From the NCBI GenBank assembly GCA_016872125.1, contig VHBD01000094.1, forward strand, positions 1 to 5,960: 5,960 nt of DNA, in the 5' to 3' direction. The notes beneath the pieces were generated by a model, which saw nothing but the letters and a program-made list of their open reading frames with translations, searched no databases and was not told where the DNA came from. Each line of letters begins with the position of its first letter. Within the stretch, counting starts at the first letter, position 1. A program made the translations under genes and the position numbers. The stretch comes from Sphingomonadales bacterium (GTDB lineage Bacteria; Bacteroidota; Bacteroidia; UBA7662). Below, piece by piece: positions 1 through 5,960 of this stretch.

Positions 1-35
1 TGCTTGATGAAACCCTGATTAGTTATATAATTAAT

Positions 36-47
36 ATTATGTATAAT
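36..47 (+). promoter_or_regulatory. AT-rich leader with possible promoter elements (weak)
   Basis: The first 109 bases contain no gene that I can support and are strongly AT-rich up to about base 60. Bases 35-48 form a short inverted repeat (arms TATTAT and ATAATA around GT), and TATAAT is present at 42-47. A partial match to the Bacteroidota -7 element TAnnTTTG, one base short (TAATTTG), lies at 85-91, about 18 bases before the chosen ATG. No convincing -33 partner is visible for it. These are plausible promoter or operator parts for the oxidoreductase gene, but AT-rich sequence gives such matches easily, so the call is weak. Confidence 0.2.
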
Positions 48-109
48 AATAAGAAGTTCATATCGCCCTTCTGCCCACATATTCTAATTTGGTATTTTTT
101 TTGAATTTT

Positions 110-1408
110 ATGCAATCAAACCAATTTGAATTATCGTATTGGGAAAAAAGCGCCCTCTCTGAAGCCTGGGATTTTGTGGTTGTTGGCGCAGGTGTGACGG
201 GTTTGCATGCCGCTATCGAAATCAAAAGGCGAAATTCTCGAATGAAAGTCTTGGTCTTGGAGGCCCGTTTCCTGGGCGCCGTAGCCAGTACCCGTAATGC
301 AGGCTTCCTGTGCCTTGGTTCTCCATCCGAGCTCTTGGCGGATTACGAAAATCTTGGTGAGGACTCTCTCATCGATCTCCTTGCGGCTAAATGGGCCGGC
401 ATTCAAAGAACCCTGTATTTATTGGGTGGAAATGCAATTGGGCTTCGCAATGTGCGTGGTTATGAGGTCATGGCGATGGAGAAATCGCCCTATTCCTATG
501 CGGTTCCATCGCATGAAGCAGTCATCACGGGTTTACCCTCCTTGAACTCTGTACTCAAATCTGCTGCGTCCCGTGCCCTTCCATTCACTCCCAAACGTCG
601 CCAAAAAGGCAGGATGCGCCACAAGCCATTGCCAACCCCTTATTTCGGAGAATGGCAACCATTCCCCAGGGGAAATACAACCCATTCATCTCCCTGGGGC
701 CCTGAGGCCCTGGGGCAGATTCCCATGGAATGGGAAGGTCAGGTCAACCCTTTTCTCCTAAGAGAGTCCCTCCTACGCTATGCTCGAAATCTGGGAATTC
801 GCATTCAAGAAGGCTTGGAGTTTGTCCAAAGGGATGGCCATAGCTTGTTGGTAAAACCCGTTGTGCCATTGGGTAATGAGGTTTTACAAAAAACTGTTAA
901 TATTCTTAATATCAAGGCAAAAAATATAATTTACGCAACTAATGCTTTAACCAAAGATTTGCAAATCGACCAAAGCGCTTCTGTGATTCCACAGCGTGGG
1001 CAAATGTGGGCCAGTGCTCCACTGAAAGCAATGGATATAGCACGCTTGAACGGTAACTATCATGCAGATTGCGGTTACCTTTATTACCGTACCCATGCTG
1101 GTCGCTTGCTCTTGGGTGGAGGACGTAACCAGGATTTCGCTTCAGAGCAAACCACGGAATGGTCTGAAAACCAAAGAATAAGCGAATATCTCAAAGCCTA
1201 TTCCGTGGACGTATTGGGCCTGGCCCCTGATTTGGAATGGGAATCGCGATGGAGCGGCACCATGGGCTTTACCCAATCCGGACTTCCGCATTGTCTGGAT
1301 TTGCAAAACGGAGACTGGTTGGTGGCGGGCATGAACGGTATGGGAATGGCCCTGGGGCCTGAAATGGGAAGACGCGTGGCCTGTATGGCCCTGCAGGCCA
1401 GGGCTTGA
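110..1408 (+). CDS. FAD-dependent oxidoreductase (DAO/glycine oxidase-like family)
   Basis: Probable cytoplasmic flavoenzyme that oxidises an amine or amino acid; the substrate cannot be read from sequence. From the ATG at 110 it has 432 residues. A beta strand followed by GAGVTG (residues 26-31) is the dinucleotide-binding loop for FAD, and the Glu in LVLEAR (about 51) ends the second strand and would bind the ribose. ASTRNAGF (59-66) is typical of Bacteroidota DAO-family proteins, as are SELL (about 73-76), EGQVNP (about 209-214), IYATNA (274-279) and the C-terminal WSGTMGFT...GMNGMGMALGP block, which closes the FAD site. There is no signal peptide. The segment at about 155-208 is long, basic at first (PKRRQKGRMRHK) and then rich in Pro, Trp and Gly; it looks like an insertion relative to family members of about 370-380 residues (family length from memory). 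A TTG at 89 in the same frame would add seven residues including a poly-T-encoded VFFLNF, which looks like leader. The class is firm; PuuB, DadA or ThiO-like specificity is undecided. Confidence 0.88.
   Translation: MQSNQFELSYWEKSALSEAWDFVVVGAGVTGLHAAIEIKRRNSRMKVLVLEARFLGAVASTRNAGFLCLGSPSELLADYENLGEDSLIDLLAAKWAGIQRTLYLLGGNAIGLRNVRGYEVMAMEKSPYSYAVPSHEAVITGLPSLNSVLKSAASRALPFTPKRRQKGRMRHKPLPTPYFGEWQPFPRGNTTHSSPWGPEALGQIPMEWEGQVNPFLLRESLLRYARNLGIRIQEGLEFVQRDGHSLLVKPVVPLGNEVLQKTVNILNIKAKNIIYATNALTKDLQIDQSASVIPQRGQMWASAPLKAMDIARLNGNYHADCGYLYYRTHAGRLLLGGGRNQDFASEQTTEWSENQRISEYLKAYSVDVLGLAPDLEWESRWSGTMGFTQSGLPHCLDLQNGDWLVAGMNGMGMALGPEMGRRVACMALQARA
692..715 (+). other. Strong GC-rich hairpin inside the oxidoreductase coding sequence
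   Basis: CCCTGGGGCC (692-701) and GGCCCTGGGG (706-715) can pair as a 10-bp stem with a CTGA tetraloop. Eight pairs are Watson-Crick and two are G-U in the sense RNA. On the opposite strand the two wobble pairs become C-A mismatches, so the structure favours the mRNA sense. It also contains a 9-base direct repeat, CCCTGGGGC, at 692-700 and 708-716. It encodes about SPWGPEALG, in the putative insertion of the protein. No U-tract follows, so it is not a standard terminator. Any function is unproven. Confidence 0.45.
1388..1404. other. Stem-loop at the convergent 3' ends of the oxidoreductase and trxB genes
   Basis: GCCCTG (1388-1393) and CAGGGC (1399-1404) form a perfect 6-bp stem with a 5-base loop, lying just before the oxidoreductase stop codon at 1406-1408. 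With only 8 bp between the two convergent genes, this is the best structured element near both ends. Neither side is followed by a T-run, so it does not qualify as an intrinsic terminator. It might pause polymerase or protect 3' ends, or it may simply reflect codon choice in the C-terminal alanine-rich tail. Confidence 0.25.
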
Positions 1409-1416
1409 ACTGCTCT

Positions 1417-2349
1417 CTAAGCGTGACCTCTTGCCGCGAGCCAACGCTCAGCATCCAGAGCGGCCATGCATCCCGTACCCGCTGCGGTTACCGCTTGACG
1501 ATAGATTTTGTCTTGGGCGTCTCCTGCCGCGAAAACCCCTTCGATCTTCGTCCATGTGGAACCGGGCATGGTTAGCAGGTAACCCGTCTCGTCCATATCC
1601 AACTGACCTTGGAAAAGCGACGTATTCGGTGTGTGCCCTATCGCCACAAAGAAGCCTTGAATTGCAATTTCTCGAAGGCTACCATCCACCGTATTGCGGA
1701 GCCGTACGCCTTCCACCTGTTCAGCTCCAAGGATTTCATCGGTTTCGCTGTTCCAGTGAACCGTCAAATTTGGGGTGCGAAAAACCCTTTCTTGCATGGC
1801 TTTGGATGCTCTTAGTTCGTCCCTTCGGACAATCAAATGAACCGATTTGCATATTTTGGCCAGGTAGGTAGCTTCCTCTGCAGCCGTATCTCCACCGCCA
1901 ACGACCGCCACATCTTGACCCCTGAAGAAAAATCCATCGCATACCGCGCATGCCGATACGCCGTGACCGTTCAATCGCTGTTCAGAAGGCAAGCCCAACC
2001 ATTTGGCGGAAGCACCGGTGGCGATAATGACCGCGTCAGCCGTCAATTCAACTTGACCATCCACGGTGATGCGTTTGGGTTGGGCATTCAAATCAACCTT
2101 GGTGACAATACCGTAGCGGATTTCGGTCCCCATGCGCAATGCCTGTTGCCGGAAGTCTTCCATCATCTGAGGCCCTTGAACCCCTGCCGCGTAGCCTGGG
2201 TAATTTTCGACTTCGGTGGTGATGGTCAATTGGCCGCCGGGTTGAAGACCTTGGTACAGGAGAGGGTTAAGTCCTGCCCTTGCAGCGTATATCGCTGCGG
2301 TATATCCGGCAGGCCCGGAACCTATGATGAGTACGGCATGATGTTCCAT
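1417..2349 (-). CDS. trxB: Thioredoxin-disulfide reductase
   Basis: Cytoplasmic FAD enzyme that passes electrons from NADPH through a redox-active disulfide to thioredoxin. The 310-residue length fits the low-molecular-weight bacterial class. GSGPAG (10-15) binds FAD; GGQL (38-41) and ENYPG (48-52) are family signatures; ATGA (110-113) marks the end of the FAD half. The catalytic CAVC is at 134-137, followed by DG. GGGDTA (151-156) begins the NADPH-binding domain, and VRRDELRAS (174-182) is the NADP-phosphate motif, usually HRRxxxR; here the first His is Val while the three Arg remain. GDAQD (276-280) and the RQAVTAAGTGCMAA tract (284-297) complete the FAD site. There is no fused thioredoxin domain. 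The ATG at 2349 puts the FAD motif close to the N-terminus, as usual. No Shine-Dalgarno is evident. It lies 47 bp downstream of the DUF4249 gene on the same strand, so co-transcription is possible, and converges on the oxidoreductase gene with an 8-bp gap. Confidence 0.97.
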   Translation of the reverse strand: MEHHAVLIIGSGPAGYTAAIYAARAGLNPLLYQGLQPGGQLTITTEVENYPGYAAGVQGPQMMEDFRQQALRMGTEIRYGIVTKVDLNAQPKRITVDGQVELTADAVIIATGASAKWLGLPSEQRLNGHGVSACAVCDGFFFRGQDVAVVGGGDTAAEEATYLAKICKSVHLIVRRDELRASKAMQERVFRTPNLTVHWNSETDEILGAEQVEGVRLRNTVDGSLREIAIQGFFVAIGHTPNTSLFQGQLDMDETGYLLTMPGSTWTKIEGVFAAGDAQDKIYRQAVTAAGTGCMAALDAERWLAARGHA

Positions 2350-2382
2350 GATTTCGGCGTCGCTTTAAACGAATTGGCCTTG

Positions 2383-2413
2383 CGAAAATACGATGTTTAT
2401 TTGGGTACAATGT
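2383..2413 (-). promoter_or_regulatory. Possible Bacteroidota-type promoter for trxB (weak)
   Basis: Reading the minus strand, TATTTTCG at 2390-2383 differs at one base from the Bacteroidota -7 consensus TAnnTTTG. A TTG at about 2410-2408 precedes it by about 17 bases, slightly short for the usual -33 element. The site would start transcription about 30 bases before the trxB ATG, so it could give trxB expression independent of the upstream receptor genes. The -33 part lies within the end of the DUF4249 gene. The match is imperfect and unproven. Confidence 0.22.
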
Positions 2414-3368
2414 AACGATAATGCACCGACCCGTACCCTGCCCATAGTCCCAAGGCACCACCGCGCAGGGCTTTCAAATTTGTGGTCACCGTAGGTTGAG
2501 CACCGAAAGGACCGCCCCCACCTCCTGCCGCCTGCGCTAGGCTACGCCAAAACAAGAACCCGGTACGGTCAATCGATGCCCATTTGATATCGATGGTATC
2601 CCCGCCTTGAAACAAACCAAACTCCTCAAAGGTGGTGGAATCGTTGAATAAATAAGCTTCTTTGCCTCGTGGCAACACAAAATCAATAGATTGTCCGTTG
2701 AAGAATTGATCGTCGTAAACGGAGTTGAACGCGGTTGACCATTGGACCTCACTATTGGATTTAGTAAAAACGCGAACCTGATCGCCCAGTTCTTGGGGAT
2801 CACGGTAACGGTAATACAGTTGGACCAGTTCGCTATCCCTCCTTGTTGGGGTTGCAGTGGGATTGGACTGCCGTTGGATGGCTGCCCGCGTTCGGGTCCA
2901 GATGGAATCCATTCGGGAAGGCGGTGGGACCAAGGTCGTAGCAATTATTTCATGGTCGGGATGCACAATGCGCAAATGATAAATCTTGTTATGCTGGCCA
3001 CGAATTTTGTTCCCCACATAGTTGAAGATCGTCCAATACTGAAGGATAGGGAATTCCGGAAGCTGTAAAGGTCTCAAGGTATCCACCACGGTATTCCCCA
3101 AGGAATCAAGGCAGGAGGCAATCACCGTGGCCCTGTAGTCCAAAAGATTAAGAACGGCATTCAAATCCACCGGATCGAAATACGCAGAATTTCGGCTGAG
3201 GCTGACCTTGATCAGGGAATCAGGCTCTACGACCCCGTAAACCACGAGGTAAGGCTTGGGTGGCGGTAGATCCAACGTAATATTTTTCTCACAGCCTATC
3301 AACAGCATGGAACTCCATACCCATAAAAGCGACTTTATCGTTGTTGAATCAATCAAATGCCGTTTCAT
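2397..3368 (-). CDS. DUF4249-family outer-membrane lipoprotein, partner of the TonB-dependent receptor
   Basis: From the ATG at 3368 the protein has 323 residues. A basic start (MKRH), a hydrophobic stretch (about 14-25) and the lipobox LLIGC with Cys26 indicate a signal-peptidase-II-processed lipoprotein. The mature start CEKNITLDLPPPKPYLVVYGVVEP, here spanning residues 26-48, followed by the SRNSAYFDP stretch (59-67), is the typical beginning of the DUF4249 family. The C-terminal LKALRGGALGLWAGYG block is also typical. A run of five glycines sits at about 282-286. These proteins are commonly encoded next to TonB-dependent receptors in Bacteroidota; their biochemical role is not established, and a part in substrate capture at the outer membrane is inference. 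The residues after Cys26 carry few acidic side chains, so a surface-export signal is not obvious. A TTG at 3377 would add three residues and overlap the receptor stop codon; I prefer the ATG because it follows that stop by 5 bp and has an AGGA-like sequence before it. Confidence 0.88.
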   Translation of the reverse strand: MKRHLIDSTTIKSLLWVWSSMLLIGCEKNITLDLPPPKPYLVVYGVVEPDSLIKVSLSRNSAYFDPVDLNAVLNLLDYRATVIASCLDSLGNTVVDTLRPLQLPEFPILQYWTIFNYVGNKIRGQHNKIYHLRIVHPDHEIIATTLVPPPSRMDSIWTRTRAAIQRQSNPTATPTRRDSELVQLYYRYRDPQELGDQVRVFTKSNSEVQWSTAFNSVYDDQFFNGQSIDFVLPRGKEAYLFNDSTTFEEFGLFQGGDTIDIKWASIDRTGFLFWRSLAQAAGGGGGPFGAQPTVTTNLKALRGGALGLWAGYGSVHYRYIVPK

Positions 3369-3375
3369 CTTCCTC
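3369..3375 (-). promoter_or_regulatory. Purine-rich ribosome-binding-like site overlapping the receptor stop codon
   Basis: On the minus strand GAGGAAG (3375-3369) starts inside the receptor TGA stop (3376-3374) and ends directly before the ATG at 3368. It resembles a Shine-Dalgarno sequence, although the spacing from GAGGA to the ATG is only 2 bases, shorter than ideal. It supports the ATG over the upstream TTG and suggests reinitiation or translational coupling from the receptor gene. Confidence 0.35.
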
Positions 3376-5851
3376 AAAATTTAAAGTTCCAGGTTACCGA
3401 AGGAATAATAGGGAACAGCGAAACTTTCTTCGCCTGGACCTTGAGTGAATTTTGTTGCAAAGAACCTTCGTTATCCAAATAGATAAAGAAAGGATTTAAT
3501 CGGCTATACATGTTGTACACCGCAAAGATCCATTCTCCGAGGTATCGACTTCGTTTCCCCATCCCGGGTTCTGATCCAACAACATTAGGGCTTAGATTTA
3601 AGCGTTCAGCACGAGGCGTGTACACCGCCGAGAAGTCCAATCGATGGTAGTTCGGTAATCGAAACGAGTTCCTGTCCCCTATTTGATCTATAATTTGACC
3701 TTCGAAGAAATAACGAGACGCCGGCAGCGTGTAGGCATTCCCCGTCGAAAAAACAAAGGTTCCGGAAAACTTCCACCTTGGGCTCTGGTTCCAAGAAGCC
3801 ACCACGGATAAATCATGCCGACGATCGAACTTGTAAGGATAGGTCTTCCCGTTCATAATGTCCGGAAAATTTCGATTGGTCCATGAAAGCGTGTAACCAA
3901 TCCATCCGCTCAACGCGCCCTTGGCTTTCTTCACCAAAAATTCTGCTCCGTAGGCCTCCCCCCGCCCGAAGACCAAGTCATTCTCGATCAACGGATTGAA
4001 CCCGTTGACGGCACCTTCCCGGAAATCAATTTGGTTGCGCAGGTCCTTGTAATACAATTCCACAGAAGTTTCGTACGTATTGCTTGCAAAATTGCGGAAA
4101 TACCCTGCTGCATATTGAATCCCGATTTGGGGCTTGACTTTGAGGGTGCTGGGTATCCATAAATCTGCCGGCAGTGAAGTTCCTGAAGATGACGCCAAAT
4201 GGATAAACTGCAAATTGCGGGTAATGCCAACCTTGAATGAAGATTGATTATCAATCAAGTAGCGAAGGTTGAACCTTGGCTCCCACCCTGGATAAAAGAT
4301 CACCTTTCGACCAGAGGCGAATCCTACACTGTCCAATCTTTCCACCAATGATAGGTCCTTGTAGCTCTCATAACTGTAGGGGCCGTATTGTTGAAATATG
4401 GCAAATCGAAGCCCCGCATTGATTTTCCACTGATCGTTAAGATCCCATTCATCTCGAAGATAGGCAGCCCACTCAATGGCGTTTAGTCGAGGAATATTGT
4501 TGGTCTGAATATCGAATTCCCCGGTGCGTCCTTGAACCACCGATGGTAGGAACCAATGCCGTATCCATTGGCTCCCTGCTTTGAGACGATGACCGGAACT
4601 CAAATGGATATCAAAATCCTGCTTAAGCGTAATGTTACGAACCCCGGAACTCAATCGTAATTGAAAATCATTTTGCTTGAAGCCCGTTCCAAAATTGAAA
4701 TCGCTGAAGATCAAGGAATGATTCACAAAAACTCTGGGGCCAAGGATGCGATTCCAACGCAGGGTTGTGGTGGTATTCCCCCACGGTATATCAAATTGAA
4801 AACCGTTTTTGCGATTTTTGAAATTAAATTCATCTTTCCCAAGGTAGGCTGAGGCGTACAGCCTGTCTTTGGGGCTTGGCTGCCAATTGATTTTGGCGTT
4901 AAGGTCGTAGAAATAATATCCAGAGCCTTTGGCGGTAGCATCTTTAGGAATCAAGGGATCCACCAAAACATCGAGGTACGTGCGCCTGCCCGATAAAATG
5001 TAGGAGGCTTTGCCTTGTTTGAGCGGCCCTTCGGTGGTAAAACGGGATGCGATCAAACCCAAGCCTCCTTGTGTCACAAACTTTTGGTTATTCCCTTCCC
5101 GCATGCTCAGGTCCAGTACCGATGAAATTCTACCCCCGTATTCCGCCGGCATTCCCCCTTTGATGATTTGAGAATTGGCCAAAGCATCGGCATTGAATAC
5201 CGAGAAGAACCCGAACAAATGCGAGGCGTTATAAACCACGGCCTCATCCAAGAGAATTAGGTTTTGGTCAGGACCTCCACCACGGACGTAAAAGCCCGTG
5301 GTCCCTTCTCCACCGTTTTTGATGCCGGGCAGAAGTTGAATGGTTTTGAGAATATCCGCCTCCCCCATCAATACGGGCAAACTCTTGACTTGCTTGATAT
5401 CCACTTCGCTGACACTCATTCGGCCTTGGGTTACGTTGGCATCTTCTCGCCGACCCACCACCACCACTTCAGCAGCCTGAATACTGGTTTCTTGCAGGGT
5501 GAAATTGATCTGCTTGCTGGCAACGAGGGTAATGGTTTGCCGGATGGTCTTGTAGCCCAGGTATTGAACGCTTAGAACATGGGTTCCTGAATCCAGGGTG
5601 AGGGCATAATACCCGTAGGTATTGCTCGCAGTTCCCAAGCCTGAACCTTCTACTTTGACGGTTGCCCCCAGCAGATTTTCTCCGTTCTGACCCCTTAAGT
5701 AGCCCGATAAGATATAGCGTGGAATTTTGCGTGGGGGTTCTTCCGTTTCTTTTGCTGAGGTATTGTTGGAGTACAGCACGTGGGCCACCCCAAGGAGGAT
5801 GGCGAACCAAAAGGTCTTACAACTTAACAGAATTAGGGAACGATGAGACAA
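3374..5851 (-). CDS. TonB-dependent outer-membrane receptor with carboxypeptidase-regulatory-like domain
   Basis: Outer-membrane beta-barrel transporter that imports an unidentified ligand using energy from the TonB-ExbBD complex. From the TTG at 5851 it has 825 residues. A signal peptide is visible (hydrophobic about 14-27, then SNNTSAKE). Residues about 46-122 form a carboxypeptidase-D-regulatory-like repeat: YILSGYLRGQNGENLLGATV, NTYGYYALTLDSG and VQYLGYKT. The plug follows at about 125-250, with EVVVVGRRED, LPVLMGEADILKTIQLLPG, YVRGGGPDQNLILLDE and YGGRISSVLDL as signatures. The remainder is a barrel rich in alternating aromatic residues, ending in TWNFKF with a C-terminal Phe, as outer-membrane barrels usually do. 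It is not clearly a SusC-type receptor: the next gene is a DUF4249 lipoprotein 5 bp downstream, not SusD. No ATG precedes the signal peptide in frame; the frame is open from 5851 to the window edge, so an upstream start is possible. The signal-peptide position favours the TTG or a nearby unusual start. Confidence 0.9.
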   Translation of the reverse strand: MSHRSLILLSCKTFWFAILLGVAHVLYSNNTSAKETEEPPRKIPRYILSGYLRGQNGENLLGATVKVEGSGLGTASNTYGYYALTLDSGTHVLSVQYLGYKTIRQTITLVASKQINFTLQETSIQAAEVVVVGRREDANVTQGRMSVSEVDIKQVKSLPVLMGEADILKTIQLLPGIKNGGEGTTGFYVRGGGPDQNLILLDEAVVYNASHLFGFFSVFNADALANSQIIKGGMPAEYGGRISSVLDLSMREGNNQKFVTQGGLGLIASRFTTEGPLKQGKASYILSGRRTYLDVLVDPLIPKDATAKGSGYYFYDLNAKINWQPSPKDRLYASAYLGKDEFNFKNRKNGFQFDIPWGNTTTTLRWNRILGPRVFVNHSLIFSDFNFGTGFKQNDFQLRLSSGVRNITLKQDFDIHLSSGHRLKAGSQWIRHWFLPSVVQGRTGEFDIQTNNIPRLNAIEWAAYLRDEWDLNDQWKINAGLRFAIFQQYGPYSYESYKDLSLVERLDSVGFASGRKVIFYPGWEPRFNLRYLIDNQSSFKVGITRNLQFIHLASSSGTSLPADLWIPSTLKVKPQIGIQYAAGYFRNFASNTYETSVELYYKDLRNQIDFREGAVNGFNPLIENDLVFGRGEAYGAEFLVKKAKGALSGWIGYTLSWTNRNFPDIMNGKTYPYKFDRRHDLSVVASWNQSPRWKFSGTFVFSTGNAYTLPASRYFFEGQIIDQIGDRNSFRLPNYHRLDFSAVYTPRAERLNLSPNVVGSEPGMGKRSRYLGEWIFAVYNMYSRLNPFFIYLDNEGSLQQNSLKVQAKKVSLFPIIPSVTWNFKF

Positions 5852-5960
5852 GGGATGCGAGCTTGGTACGATAATCCTTCGATACCTATACCATACAAAC
5901 CTGCCCCTGGTTTGTTTTCTAAAGGCAATAAATTCCTCTCCTTGTATAAACGAACATGTT
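5852..5960 (-). other. Region upstream of the receptor gene, frame open to the window edge
   Basis: No separate gene is supported here. The receptor frame contains no stop codon between 5851 and 5960 on the minus strand, and no in-frame ATG, GTG or TTG that would be a convincing start; its extra residues would be basic and unlike a signal peptide (RGRFVWYRYRR). A purine-rich AAGGAGAGG (about 5942-5934) stands out but precedes no good in-frame start. I see no clear TAnnTTTG promoter. This is most simply a 5' untranslated or promoter region, but it could be coding if the start lies beyond the edge. Confidence 0.35.

Noticed and set aside
72..102. Possible intrinsic terminator: weak CCACAT/ATTTGG pairing followed by a run of eight T at 95-102
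   Set aside because: The stem has an internal mismatch and only five pairs, so it is too weak to call; the T-run is more simply part of the leader before the ATG at 110.
1837..2415. A 192-codon open frame on the plus strand antisense to trxB
   Set aside because: It lies almost wholly opposite trxB, whose protein has every family motif. The antisense translation shows no recognisable domain and reads as a shadow of the trxB codons.
2513..2530. GC-rich run near the end of the DUF4249 gene
   Set aside because: It encodes five consecutive glycines in frame; no repeat or hairpin of note was found.
2742..3068. A 108-codon plus-strand open frame antisense to the DUF4249 gene
   Set aside because: It is a shadow of a well-supported gene, with no recognisable motif and no start signal.
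4723..4941. Short overlapping frames on both strands within the receptor barrel region
   Set aside because: The low-complexity barrel coding sequence yields chance open frames; none shows a domain or a plausible start context.
5455..5466. CCA triplet repeat resembling a microsatellite
   Set aside because: It encodes the VVVV of the normal receptor EVVVVGRRE motif after the regulatory-like domain, so coding constraint explains it.
5469..5810. A 113-codon minus-strand frame overlapping the receptor N-terminal region
   Set aside because: It is in another frame of the receptor gene; the receptor frame has the signal peptide, regulatory-like repeat and plug motifs, and this one has none.
5837..5934. 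Small minus-strand frame starting with TTG after AAGGAGAGG, upstream of and overlapping the receptor start
   Set aside because: The purine-rich site is suggestive, but the translation of roughly 30 residues has no recognisable feature and lies at the window edge, so a leader peptide cannot be supported.

Overview
The window holds four protein-coding genes that fill almost all of it, and no RNA gene, mobile element or CRISPR array that I can see. The gene set points to the phylum Bacteroidota: a TonB-dependent receptor with an N-terminal carboxypeptidase-regulatory-like repeat, followed directly by a DUF4249-type lipoprotein, is a pairing characteristic of that phylum. The AT-rich upstream sequences and the general lack of Shine-Dalgarno sites fit as well. 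Base composition outside the AT-rich left edge looks middling, and I cannot place the organism more narrowly than a probably environmental Bacteroidota.

Layout. Bases 1-109 are an AT-rich leader. A plus-strand gene (110-1408) encodes an FAD-dependent amino-acid/amine oxidoreductase of the DAO type. It ends only 8 bp from the 3' end of a minus-strand gene, trxB (2349-1417, thioredoxin-disulfide reductase). To the right, on the same minus strand and reading leftwards, are a TonB-dependent outer-membrane receptor (5851-3374) and a DUF4249 lipoprotein (3368-2397). Bases 5852-5960 lie upstream of the receptor, but its reading frame stays open through them to the window edge, so its start is not certain.

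How the genes relate. The receptor and the DUF4249 lipoprotein are separated by 5 bp and very probably form one transcription and translation unit; their products presumably act together at the outer membrane in taking up an unidentified substrate. trxB follows 47 bp later in the same direction and may be co-transcribed or have its own weak promoter; its role (reduction of cytoplasmic thioredoxin with NADPH) has no obvious link to the receptor. The FAD oxidoreductase is transcribed towards this block and looks functionally independent.

I see no evidence for a new biological system. The points worth a second look are modest: a GC-rich, strand-asymmetric hairpin lying in what looks like a basic insertion in the oxidoreductase, a near-abutting convergent gene pair with a short stem but no U-tract, the open frame upstream of the receptor, and a His-to-Val change in the NADPH-binding motif of TrxB.
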